Assembly: GCF_026262505.1 (NCBI RefSeq)
Contig: NC_067206.1
Location: forward strand, 32,751,896 to 32,815,895
DNA length: 64,000 bases
Direction: 5' to 3'
DNA from: Trichomonas vaginalis G3
Taxonomy: Eukaryota > Parabasalia > Trichomonadida > Trichomonadidae
Shown: positions 50,787 to 59,463 of the stretch, one piece after another
How the letters are laid out: each line of letters begins with the position of its first letter
Position numbering within the stretch: the stretch's first letter is position 1
The notes under the pieces: generated by a model
The model's database searches: none
What the model was told of the DNA's origin: nothing
The model's input: the letters and a program-made list of their open reading frames with translations, nothing else
Made by a program: the position numbers and the translations under genes

Positions 50787-51332
50787 CTCATCAAAATTCC
50801 TGTTCCAATAACGATTCATCAAAGTATTTTATTAGATTCAACAAAATATGATGTAACACTTATTATGCAAAGCTTTTCTGAAAATGGATGGGATGATGTT
50901 CTTGTTATATATAAATGAATTATGAAGATTTATCGATCTTCTTAATTTTAGATGCAGATATCAATGAAAAAGTTCCATATGACTAAAGCAGAAATCAATA
51001 GCATAGAAAAAATGAAATGCACATTACAGGATTCGACTTAGAAATTAATGATTCGAACCCACAGCATGAAACAGCTCTTCATATAGCAGCAATGAACAAT
51101 AGTGAAGAAATAGTTTAAATCCATACTTTGCACCCTTCATATATGAACATGAAAGAAATACTCGAAAATAGTACTGCCTACATTTGTAATATCCAGAAAA
51201 ATAATAATAATTATTGATTAAGAGATCGATACAGGTGAAGGCAATCAATGGAAAGGAACGCAAAAGAATTCATTGGAGAAATTTGGTTGACCTAATGTGT
51301 TTTCGTGTAATTCAAAAAACTTTCCATAATTT
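50787..51332. other. Rearranged ankyrin-gene debris
   Basis: The plus-strand pieces 50787-50918 and 51020-51117 are coding-like. The second is an ankyrin repeat ending in an in-frame stop. No complete gene is seen. Confidence 0.45.
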
Positions 51333-51419
51333 TTGTTGGTAAAAAAATTGAATTCAATTTTAGCATCAATTTTGAATTGGCAAAATTCTCATTCAATTTT
51401 CATTGATATATATAAATCG

Positions 51420-52157
51420 ATGACAAGCGTGAGCCTGCCTATTAGTAAGCCAGATATAGAGCCTAACTCTATCTTTTATGGTAGCGAAATTGTCCCAGCT
51501 TATTTGTTCAAGAAATTTGATCAAAATCATACTCATCCTCCACAAACAGGAAATATACTTCATATCAATACATCACCAAAGAAATTAGTAGTTATTGATA
51601 TCGATTATAAACTATTACCCGAAAATACCAAAAATACTTTAAGAACTCAAATTTTAAGCGAATTGGATAAAATTAACGAAGAAAAGGTAATTGTTCAGAC
51701 AGAACATGGAGGCCTTCACATATATGCAACTTTCAAAGACTTAATTCTGAAAAATCAAAATAGATTTGTTGCTGTAAGTAAGAATGAATGCTATGCAATA
51801 GATATGTTCTTTTCTTTACCAGTGGCCCAAAAATCCAATGTCGTATTTCCTCCTTCATTTGTTCGAGATAATGAATTTAGTCAAGTTCTTTCTTATTCAT
51901 TTTTAAGAGGTGACCACAATTCAGTAAGTGTTCCTGATGTTAATACCATTGTTGATCATTTATCAAATGTTATTGATATTAAAGGAGTGAAAGACTTATT
52001 AATTGAATTATCTCACGAGCCAAGGATTGTTGAAAAGAAGGAAAGAAAATTTCCTCCATTTGCTACTATCAAATTAGGTGAGGCATTGATTGATGGTTTG
52101 ATTGGCATCAAAATATCGACATCTTTGAAAAATCAAATAAGAATGAAGTATCTTTAA
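51420..52157 (+). CDS. Archaeo-eukaryotic primase (AEP/PrimPol)-like protein
   Basis: The sequence has the three AEP marks. Motif I is a D-x-D after a hydrophobic strand (LVVIDIDYK). Motif II is an s-x-H strand (QTEHGGLHIYATF). Motif III is a single acidic residue in a strand (YAIDMFF). Spacing (about 40 and 28 residues) fits the family. The ATG at 51420 is preferred over an in-frame one at 51333 because an Inr-like TCATTGAT lies at about 51400, 20 bases upstream. AEPs of this kind in protist genomes usually come from viruses, plasmids or virus-like elements, where they precede an SF3 helicase; none is seen here. The piece at 52184-52408 may be the next part. It looks like a fossil of a mobile replicon, with about one or two breaks. 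Confidence 0.5.
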   Translation: MTSVSLPISKPDIEPNSIFYGSEIVPAYLFKKFDQNHTHPPQTGNILHINTSPKKLVVIDIDYKLLPENTKNTLRTQILSELDKINEEKVIVQTEHGGLHIYATFKDLILKNQNRFVAVSKNECYAIDMFFSLPVAQKSNVVFPPSFVRDNEFSQVLSYSFLRGDHNSVSVPDVNTIVDHLSNVIDIKGVKDLLIELSHEPRIVEKKERKFPPFATIKLGEALIDGLIGIKISTSLKNQIRMKYL

Positions 52158-52183
52158 GCGAGGTAATTGAAAGTATAAATTCT

Positions 52184-52408
52184 ATGGGAAAATTAATCGA
52201 TTCTGATGATAAAACAGTTGAAAAACTCATTCAAAGGCTCAGATCAAATATTAATATTGACCAAAGTGATTTTGATGTAGTATTATCCAAAGTTGGGGCA
52301 AAAGAATCAAATTGGGGTCAAATGATGAGAATAGTATCTAATTCAAACTTTCAATATTATTGCGAAAAAATTCAGCCACTGACATCTATGAGCAAAGTTA
52401 AAAAATAA
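52184..52408 (+). pseudogene. Possible downstream piece of the primase element (fossil)
   Basis: A helical, charged open piece (DDKTVEKLIQRLRSNI) begins 26 bases after the primase-like frame on the same strand. No motif is recognised. Assigned to the same element only by position. Confidence 0.25.
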
Positions 52409-52640
52409 TGAGTGTTGCATTTTGATACCTAGGCTTCATGTTCACTAGAATAAAACCATGTTTTTATCCATAATTAATAATTTTTTTTTAAGAACTTGTA
52501 TCACACTCTAGCAATAGTATTTTAAGTTTCTGTCTTCAGGTAGTATGAATTATAGAGAATTAAAAAAGAAATCAAAATAATAAAATAATATTTAATTCAA
52601 ACATAAAGAAAATAGAAAAGTATTCTTACAACTAATATCA

Positions 52641-53180
52641 TTACACATTGCCACCACGTTCAATGTTGATTCTAGTTTGTTCAGTGTATTGATCGTAAGC
52701 GCGAGCAAGTTTCCTATTAAATCTTCTATTATTATCATTAATAAAGTCAACAGATGTTTTACCGCTAATATCGTAGTTACCTGCTCTTTCGTTTCTTGCT
52801 TTTGATTTTTCTTGTTTTTTGATAAGATCTTTTTGAAGTCTATCGACGGCTTCTGGCTTGGCATAATCTTCTGATGTCTTGATTCCTTTTTCTTTTCTAT
52901 CCTGATATTCTTTGAACAATGTTTCTGGTAATTTATTAATTGATCTAAGATATCTGTAAACATCTTTGTCTTTGAGATGATCTTCAGATGATGGTCCATA
53001 TGATGCTTGTTTACTTAAATATGCTATAGGAATGTCGTATTGATTTGTAGGAGCGAGTCTTGTTTGTTTTAAACCATAAGAATTCGATATTTCGTCAATT
53101 GATGCTTTATTGTTTTCTTGTAATGTCCTGTTCAAGCGCATTTCCATCTCAAAATAGCGTTTTTCGAAATCTTCATCCAT
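52641..53180 (-). CDS. SYF2: Pre-mRNA-splicing factor SYF2 (179 aa)
   Basis: The C-terminal signature VDFINDNNRRFNRKLARAYD then QYTEQTRINIERG matches the SYF2 family end (D-x-INE/D-R-N-x-x-F-N-x-K...YT-x-x-I-K-x-N-L-E-R-G). The segment YLSKQASYGPSSEDHLKDKD is followed by the KALYR-like region KDVYRYLRSINKLPETLFKE, and a Lys/Glu coiled coil covers 110-140. SYF2 is part of the NineTeen/Prp19-associated complex in the spliceosome nucleus. It is shorter than the human protein because the N-terminal arm is reduced. The divergent gene at 53245 starts 64 bases away, so the promoter is shared. Confidence 0.85.
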   Translation of the reverse strand: MDEDFEKRYFEMEMRLNRTLQENNKASIDEISNSYGLKQTRLAPTNQYDIPIAYLSKQASYGPSSEDHLKDKDVYRYLRSINKLPETLFKEYQDRKEKGIKTSEDYAKPEAVDRLQKDLIKKQEKSKARNERAGNYDISGKTSVDFINDNNRRFNRKLARAYDQYTEQTRINIERGGNV

Positions 53181-53244
53181 TTTGTCACTTTTTAAAATCT
53201 CGTCACATTTTTGATTTTAATAAAAAAAAATAAAAAAAAAGAAA
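53181..53244. promoter_or_regulatory. Divergent promoter between SYF2 and the HEAT-protein gene
   Basis: Only 64 bases separate the two start codons. The plus strand has TCACATTTTTGATTTTA (about 53203) followed by an A-rich leader, fitting the Inr TCA-pyrimidine-W-T. Confidence 0.5.
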
Positions 53245-55437
53245 ATGGATGTTTTTTCTTTTGTTAAAGATCATCTTGAGAAGATGTCATCAGGAGAGTT
53301 TGTTCAAGAAGCAACTGATGGTCTTGATCTAGAATTAATTCAAAATTCTCAAGCAGAAGTCGCAGAAATTTTAATGAACATTATTTTCTCTAACGAAGCA
53401 GAATTACTTCGCAAACACGCTTTATTTTACGTACAATATCTTATCAGAAGTCAATGGGAGAATATCAATGAAAACATTCGAAATTTTATAAAATCTTCAT
53501 TTTTAGAACATTATCAATTAAAAGTTGATCCTGAAATCATGAAGAATGTCCCAGAATTTTCAAAGCGTCTTATTTATGCTTCTTTTACTAACGAAGGTTG
53601 GCCAGAATTTTTTGATGCAATACAATTATTTTTAAATACAGAAGAATTAGCAATAAAAGGTCTTATCATTGCAAGATCATACATTTTAAATGATACTAAT
53701 CCTGAGTTTGTTGAATATTTGATAAAATATTTATTATCCTTACAGACAGACAATTTACAAATTATACAATTAGCAATAGACCTTTTTTCAGACATATTAG
53801 ATAAGAATCAAGAGCTTGCATTATTAGAAATGGGAAATTTTTACAATAATTTCATTAAAATTCACTATGAATCGCTTTCAAGGAATGAAATATCAAGCGT
53901 TCTAAGATTTATGATTATTTTGACAGCAAAATCTACAGAGTTTTCATCAGAAATTGCTGAATATGTCTTTTCTTACATTTTTGGCGACGAATGGTCCCAA
54001 TTTTCACAAGATTTTAAGTGCAGACTACTTAATATATATAGTAATCTTCTTAACAATGCTGATTTAGCTTTACAAATCATTGATATTGAAAGATTACTTA
54101 ATTTAGCTTTATTAGAGTTCAATGTTACTCCCGAGATGTTCAATGGTGATCCTTGTGAGTTTGTTAACAATGTTGATGAAATTGGACCTGATTTTGAAAC
54201 AACAAAATTATCAATCCATTCTCTTATCAAAAAGATCACAAAACTGTACTGCGATGGAGATGTGATTAAGAATTTATATGATATAATGTTATCGCAGGCA
54301 GAAAATTATCCTTTATTTACAATTTTACAAATTTTGTCTCAAATTGAGCCAACTAAAATCATTCCAAGCTACTACATTGATATATTTAAATCATACTCTA
54401 GTAGCGATGACTTCACAATTCATGCCGCAGTCTACATGTTCATCTCATCTTCAAATGATTTGAAACTTCCAATCGAAATGTGCATGGAAATGTATAAAGC
54501 AATGCAAGAAGACGAGTCTAGGCTTGTACAATACTACGCAGCCATTTGTGCTTCGAAATACTTGTTCAAAACAGAAGAATTTAAATCACAAGTAGACTAC
54601 AATGATTTTATTTTCTTGTTTGGTCAGATGTCCGACCTCGGTTCTGAATTTGGAAGTCAAGATATCTTGGAATCCCTTTACTATTTAGTGGAATCTTGTG
54701 GAATGAACAGTAATATGCCTTGTAATATCATTGATCTCGGGTTTTATTTCTTGAATTCTATTGATGTAAGCAAATTTAACGTAAATGAGGCAATTCCATT
54801 TTTCTCTTTCCAAACGATTATTAAGGCTTCATCCAAGTTTGAAGGAGAAGAAGATATTGCTAAAATGCAAGAGTTTGCTTTGAAATTATTATCTGTCGCC
54901 CAAGATTTAGCAGCAGTTGAGGCCAATGGCAATCAATTTGAAGAGCTTATAACTACTTTGTTGTTGTTAGATGCTTTTTATGATGTAATTTATTATACAA
55001 ACTATTCAAATATATTTTGGGAAGTAATTGATGCTATTTTGGACTTTGCTAAGTATAAATCAGCACTTGAGAATGTATGTAAGATTCTTGAATGCATGAT
55101 CTTTAAAGCAAACGAAGCTTTCCAGGATTATACTCAAAAAATCTATGTTTTCATTTTAAGCACTTTGAATGAAGACACAATTCAAAGTATGGCTCCACTT
55201 TTGACTGCTTTCTTAATGAAAGTTCCTGATTCTTTGAATCCAAATGAAATTGCTGAAATTATTTTAGGAAATGAAATAAATATTAGCTCAGATTTGGCAA
55301 AAGCAATTTCTCTGCAAATAAATGATGATGAAATCAAAGCTAAGTTGTTAGAATTAAGTGCATTTGATATGGATGAAGATTTTGAAGATGATGACATGGA
55401 ATCTGATCACCACATCAAATGGTTTAGCGAAGAGTAA
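53245..55437 (+). CDS. HEAT-repeat protein, karyopherin-beta-like (730 aa)
   Basis: The protein is built of helical pairs throughout. The first 100 residues look like the importin N-terminal repeats (LLRKHALFYVQYLIRSQWEN; NENIRNFIKSSFLEHYQLK), and the C-terminus is a short acidic tail (DMDEDFEDDDMESDHH) as in several importins. Length 730 is shorter than the usual 850-1050. Likely a nuclear transport receptor, possibly of importin-7/8 or exportin type, but the subtype cannot be told. A general HEAT scaffold is the alternative. It is transcribed away from SYF2 with a 64-base shared upstream region. Confidence 0.5.
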   Translation: MDVFSFVKDHLEKMSSGEFVQEATDGLDLELIQNSQAEVAEILMNIIFSNEAELLRKHALFYVQYLIRSQWENINENIRNFIKSSFLEHYQLKVDPEIMKNVPEFSKRLIYASFTNEGWPEFFDAIQLFLNTEELAIKGLIIARSYILNDTNPEFVEYLIKYLLSLQTDNLQIIQLAIDLFSDILDKNQELALLEMGNFYNNFIKIHYESLSRNEISSVLRFMIILTAKSTEFSSEIAEYVFSYIFGDEWSQFSQDFKCRLLNIYSNLLNNADLALQIIDIERLLNLALLEFNVTPEMFNGDPCEFVNNVDEIGPDFETTKLSIHSLIKKITKLYCDGDVIKNLYDIMLSQAENYPLFTILQILSQIEPTKIIPSYYIDIFKSYSSSDDFTIHAAVYMFISSSNDLKLPIEMCMEMYKAMQEDESRLVQYYAAICASKYLFKTEEFKSQVDYNDFIFLFGQMSDLGSEFGSQDILESLYYLVESCGMNSNMPCNIIDLGFYFLNSIDVSKFNVNEAIPFFSFQTIIKASSKFEGEEDIAKMQEFALKLLSVAQDLAAVEANGNQFEELITTLLLLDAFYDVIYYTNYSNIFWEVIDAILDFAKYKSALENVCKILECMIFKANEAFQDYTQKIYVFILSTLNEDTIQSMAPLLTAFLMKVPDSLNPNEIAEIILGNEINISSDLAKAISLQINDDEIKAKLLELSAFDMDEDFEDDDMESDHHIKWFSEE

Positions 55438-55710
55438 TACTATTTATAATTTTATAGAGATATATAGAGTAAATAAGAAATTTGTAAAACAATTAAAGTA
55501 TTTAAAGATTATAATATAATCCAATGATGTTCTATTCTGATGATATAATAATACATGTAATCATATGTTCCATATCAAATCCGATAGAAAAATACCAATT
55601 TGATTTTGTTATATATTCATTAATTTCGATGAATTTTTATATTTATAATAAAGTATATTCTAAATTTGAGGATTTTGTTCAGTAAATATTTGTGCTATTT
55701 GAGTTTTGTG

Positions 55711-55718
55711 TCACTTTT
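55711..55718 (+). promoter_or_regulatory. Inr-like element for the bromodomain gene
   Basis: TCACTTTT stands 9 bases before the ATG at 55728 and downstream of another in-frame ATG at 55692. In trichomonads the Inr (TCA+1) sits close to the start codon, so it selects 55728 as the start. Confidence 0.6.
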
Positions 55719-55727
55719 ATTTTTTTG

Positions 55728-56180
55728 ATGTCAGAGAAATTGAGTGATTACGATAAATCCTGGATATCTCGTGTGCTTGTTGATCTTTTTAAATGGCCAC
55801 TAACACAACAGTTTAGACAACCCGTAGATCCAGTTCGTGATGGTGTTGAAAATTATTTCGATATTATTAAAAACCCTGTAGATCTTTCTACAATGAAAAA
55901 GAAACTCAACGAAGGCACTTATAAAACAATTCAGCAATTTACAGACGATATTCACTTAATGTACGAAAATTCACTTCAATATAACGGAAATAGTTCATAT
56001 TTTACTTATATTGCAGCAGATATAGAAAAGTGGTATCTAAACCGTCTAAAGCTTAAAGGAAATAATGCAGAAGAAGAATGGAAAAATAGAGTTTTCGAAA
56101 TTATCGAAAAATTAAACGAGCATAGAAAACTTAATCCTGCTGAAAGAATGCCACTATCGGCAGTTGCTGATCATGAATAA
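55728..56180 (+). CDS. Bromodomain protein (about 150 aa)
   Basis: A single bromodomain covers roughly residues 8-115. The ZA loop has FRQPVDPVRDGVENYFDIIK, then NPVDLSTMKKKL, and helix C/BC loop has DIHLMYENSLQYNGNSSYF, including the acetyl-lysine-binding Asn in QYNG. A short charged helix follows (WKNRVFEIIEKLNEHRK). It reads acetylated histones or other proteins. Small single-bromodomain proteins of this kind exist in trichomonads. The ATG at 55728 (MSEKLSDY) is chosen over the upstream in-frame 55692 because of the Inr-like motif between them. The neighbouring chromatin genes are at 57318 and 58585. Confidence 0.85.
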   Translation: MSEKLSDYDKSWISRVLVDLFKWPLTQQFRQPVDPVRDGVENYFDIIKNPVDLSTMKKKLNEGTYKTIQQFTDDIHLMYENSLQYNGNSSYFTYIAADIEKWYLNRLKLKGNNAEEEWKNRVFEIIEKLNEHRKLNPAERMPLSAVADHE

Positions 56181-56472
56181 TTTACCATATTTTTTACAGA
56201 TTATTTTTTTGTTATAGAATATTACAATAAATAACTTAGATAACTTAAAATATTTGTAGCTTTATATGTTCAAGATCTTATAACCCATATCAAAATTCTT
56301 CAGATTTCAAATGAAAAATTTTAATAAAATAATTTAATGAATCTTAAGTAGAGAAACAAGAATTTTTGTATTAAAAGAGAAAAGAGATATTTTATTTCAG
56401 TAAACCAAAATGGTATTAGCAATTATTTGGAGAATAATAAAAAAATGTATTGAACAAACACAATGATGTGTT

Positions 56473-56790
56473 TTAAACATCGACGTTGATAGCTGCTTCA
56501 ACAAGAAGATCGCATACTTGATCTAATCTTTGATCGGCTATTTTCTGGAAATCTTTTAAGTTTTTGTTAGTTTCTTTCTCCATAACCTTTGTTGTCTTTT
56601 CAATATCCTCTTGAATTTCTTTTTTAATATTTTCGAGGTTTTTCGCTGCTTCATTTCTGTGCTCTTCGATTTCGCGCTTTGCATCTTCAGCTGCCTTCTT
56701 CTGGATACGTTCTCTGTCAGCACGAGCCTGCTTCATGATCTCCTGGGCAGCATGCTCAGCCTCAAGGAGGACTTTTACTTGACCTTCCAT
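56473..56790 (-). CDS. V-type proton ATPase subunit G (105 aa)
   Basis: The protein starts MEGQVKVLLEAEHAAQEIMK, with the conserved family opening (xQxLLxAExxAxxIxxxAR), then a continuous charged coiled coil (AEDAKREIEEHRNEAAKNLE). It ends in a short hydrophobic helix (LDQVCDLLVEAAINVDV). Length about 105 is normal for the family. It forms the peripheral stalk with subunit E, joining the V1 and Vo sectors, on acidic vacuoles. I place the start at 56790 because an upstream in-frame ATG would add residues with no family counterpart. It lies in the housekeeping block, on the opposite strand to the bromodomain gene. Confidence 0.85.
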   Translation of the reverse strand: MEGQVKVLLEAEHAAQEIMKQARADRERIQKKAAEDAKREIEEHRNEAAKNLENIKKEIQEDIEKTTKVMEKETNKNLKDFQKIADQRLDQVCDLLVEAAINVDV

Positions 56791-57317
56791 TTGAAAGACG
56801 ATTTTTATCGTCCTCCACCACACTACGTTTTGATCGTCCTCTTCGCTCTGAATAGTGAATCTTAGATTTTTAATATAATGAACGTTTTAGAATGATCATG
56901 AGTCATTAATTAAAATTTCAGCTCTTGTCCAAAAGCCGAAGAAGAATTATTCCAAAAATTTTGTATAAAACTGAGCCATCAGACTACTATAATATTTATA
57001 TACTCCATCTTTGTGGTATTTTTTATTCATCTTGTCATCAAAAATGCATAAAATTATGAATCAACAATTTGAATATGAGATTTGTAATCAATATTGCTGG
57101 GTTATGTTAAAATCCGTTTGAATTAATGTGTTTTAATCCACAAGCATATTGATAAATAGATAATTTTTCAAAATTATTCTTTGCCCATTGAATTCAGTTT
57201 AAACCATAAAGTTGAGTAAAGTGTATAATTGAGTTTTGGAAGGATCTTGATACATAAAAAATAAAAAAAAATTATTAAATTTTTTGATTAATTATATGAA
57301 ACAAAATCTATTTATAT
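56791..57317. other. Intergenic, no gene seen
   Basis: AT-rich; the promoter of the V-ATPase gene must lie within its right side. Nothing else recognisable. Confidence 0.5.
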
Positions 57318-58247
57318 TCAATACATATCATTTTCAGATTCATTATCTGACTCATCGCCAGAGAATTGAGTAGGTGCAGGGCAATATCTTGCTTGTTCGA
57401 GCTTCTGTGTAACCTTTCTTGTATCGTCAGCCATAACTTCTGGATCATTAAGCATTGATGGTATAGCTGCTAAGTTAATGTTAGGATTATCTTCAGGCAT
57501 TGGTACAGCTCTAACTGTTGGAACTAATTTAACTTGGATAACGGCTACATCATCAGCTCTATGTAATGCAGTATTAAATGATAAACTTGCCCTGTTGTTG
57601 GCTCTCCTTTGATGTCTATAATCACGATCTCTTGTTCCTGAAGTACTTTTAGACTCGCGACCTGGTCTAAGGCCAACAACTGGTGATACATCAATGAGAT
57701 CTGATACTGGTCTGAATCCTGTAATTGTTTGTGGTGAAGATATTGGATTCAATTTAATATATTCGGCAAATTTATCTGGAAAACAGTGCATACATCTAAG
57801 GCGGATAACTTGATGTCTAATTTGTGCTGAAACTGTGTTAATAAATTCTGCAGGTAGAGCTAATTCTTCAAGAGTTAATCTTGAGAACTCATCAGGGTTC
57901 ATCGTACGGTCGAAAATGTCCCATTCAAACTGGTCACTGTATACAACGGATTCAGTTGATGCTTCAATAAGAAGAACATGAACTGCAGATCCATTTTTTG
58001 CCCATTCAGTAGATGGAACCATTTCTGTAAGTTTCTTATACTCCTCAAGTTGTGATTCTATCGCGCTTAGAATTGAAGCTTCAATTGGTTGAATTTTTAA
58101 ATCGTATGTTAAAGTTTTTGTCATTTCTTCAGGATCTGCTTCGTTTAGTTTGACTTGGATGATTTCGAACAGACGCTGGTCATCAAAAACAATGTTTATA
58201 AAAAATGGAACGATTTCGTCTGGTAACAGAACTGGTAAAGGCTCCAT
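57318..58247 (-). CDS. SNF5: SNF5/SMARCB1/INI1-type chromatin-remodelling subunit (309 aa)
   Basis: Two SNF5 repeats are visible. The first is RLFEIIQVKLNEADPEEMTK with TLTYDLKIQPIEASILSAIE and an IESQLEEYK end. The second is VVYSDQFEWDIFDRTMNPDE with FSRLTLEELALPAEFINTVS and AQIRHQVIRL. A DQFEWD motif in repeat 2 is the family signature. The C-terminal part has RDRDYRHQRRANNRASLSF, corresponding to the RxxRRxA end of the SNF5 domain, then an acidic tail (DESDNESENDMY). It serves as the core subunit of SWI/SNF or RSC-type complexes in the nucleus. It lacks the large N-terminal extension of yeast SNF5. Confidence 0.88.
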   Translation of the reverse strand: MEPLPVLLPDEIVPFFINIVFDDQRLFEIIQVKLNEADPEEMTKTLTYDLKIQPIEASILSAIESQLEEYKKLTEMVPSTEWAKNGSAVHVLLIEASTESVVYSDQFEWDIFDRTMNPDEFSRLTLEELALPAEFINTVSAQIRHQVIRLRCMHCFPDKFAEYIKLNPISSPQTITGFRPVSDLIDVSPVVGLRPGRESKSTSGTRDRDYRHQRRANNRASLSFNTALHRADDVAVIQVKLVPTVRAVPMPEDNPNINLAAIPSMLNDPEVMADDTRKVTQKLEQARYCPAPTQFSGDESDNESENDMY

Positions 58248-58584
58248 TTTTTTGAATTCGAAAAATGCCTTTTAGAATAAAAATATAGATCTGGTTCGTG
58301 GTGTTTACCACTGATTTTAAAATTTATACGGATATATCAATAGTATAAAGATTTGATTTTAATTGAGTCAGAATCATAAACTCTAAGTAGAAGGTAACTC
58401 TTTCTTGTATGGGATATGTTTAGAATTCTATCTAAATCTTATGAATTCATGAAAAAGAACAAAATAAAAATAATTAATACTTAGAATACCTAAATGGTTT
58501 ATTATTGAAGTATATTTCAAACAATTTGTAGTGGTTAAAAGTAAAAGATGGTCAAATAATAACAAAAAATATTCGCCAAATTTG
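58248..58584. other. Intergenic, no gene seen
   Basis: Non-coding AT-rich spacer between the SNF5 gene start and the 3' end of the bromodomain-like gene. Confidence 0.5.
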
Positions 58585-59163
58585 TTATTTCGAAGGCTCT
58601 GTAGATGGTTTTTGTATTAAAGCTGATAATTTTTCTAAAGCTTCTTTAACTGGCTGGCTCAGTTCGCTATTTTTCATTTTCAAATCTTTCCATTCTAAAG
58701 TTCCATCATTGCTTAATGGAGGGATATCCCATTTGAGGTTCTTAATGCTTGGGGGTGGTGATTCTAATAAGTTTAGTAATTTCTGAGCTTGTCTATTTAT
58801 CAATATCATATTATCTTCTTGTTGTGATGCAGGAATTGGAGTGCATTCTTTAATGTAGCTATCAAGTAAGTATTGCGCAATAAAATAAGGCTGAGAATTT
58901 TTAGAATTGAAAGCCATTGCGTTCTTAAAAACAGCTTGCATGTCGTTATCCCATTCAAATACGTACTGGTAGATATTTAATCTGATTCTGTCTGCTATCT
59001 CTGATAAACTGATCGGATATTTAACAACTGCAAGATATTGATCGTAATTTCGAATTGAATTATGTGGTGGATCCCTAAACCATTGACTAAAGTTGTTTTG
59101 GATCATTAATTGCGTTTTTTCTGCACACCACTTCTTATGAAATGTAGTAAAAGGAATTGCCAT
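58585..59163 (-). CDS. Divergent bromodomain protein (192 aa)
   Basis: A single bromodomain-like region covers about residues 8-110: FRDPPHNSIRNYDQYLAVVK, the P-I-S-L-x-E-I-A-D-R-I helix, then WDNDMQAVFKNAMAFNSKNS, where FNS holds the Asn that binds acetyl-lysine. The YPxSL step and the Asn support the fold, but it is more divergent than the 55728 gene. The C-terminal 80 residues are Pro/Lys-rich and helical. An Inr-like TCACTTTT lies on the minus strand at about 59170-59177, 6 bases before the start codon. It is a neighbour of the SNF5 gene on the same strand, so a shared chromatin role is plausible. Confidence 0.65.
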   Translation of the reverse strand: MAIPFTTFHKKWCAEKTQLMIQNNFSQWFRDPPHNSIRNYDQYLAVVKYPISLSEIADRIRLNIYQYVFEWDNDMQAVFKNAMAFNSKNSQPYFIAQYLLDSYIKECTPIPASQQEDNMILINRQAQKLLNLLESPPPSIKNLKWDIPPLSNDGTLEWKDLKMKNSELSQPVKEALEKLSALIQKPSTEPSK

Positions 59164-59169
59164 TGAAAA

Positions 59170-59177
59170 AAAAGTGA
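59170..59177 (-). promoter_or_regulatory. Inr-like element of the divergent bromodomain gene
   Basis: TCACTTTT on the minus strand, 6 bases before the ATG at 59163. It has the same form and placement as at 55711. Confidence 0.6.
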
Positions 59178-59463
59178 TAAAACTAAGTTATCTAATGGAC
59201 TTTAGATAACATGTCATCTTAACTTATATATGTGTATTACCTAGGTAATTAATATATTTAGTCCCGCAAGTCTTTACTTAAAGGAAAAATGCGAATCCAA
59301 AATATATCTTATTAAATGTTACAGAGACTTACTAAAACTGCATGTAATCGATTTGGATTAAGCATAAATTTATACATTTAATCTGATATTAGTATATTTA
59401 TGAAAAAATTAAAAATATTATTTTACAAAAAATCTATTTTTATATATTAATACAAACAATTTA

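Noticed and set aside
53574-55397. Several short minus-strand frames inside the 730-residue HEAT gene
   Set aside because: Shadows of a long, well-formed gene on the plus strand.
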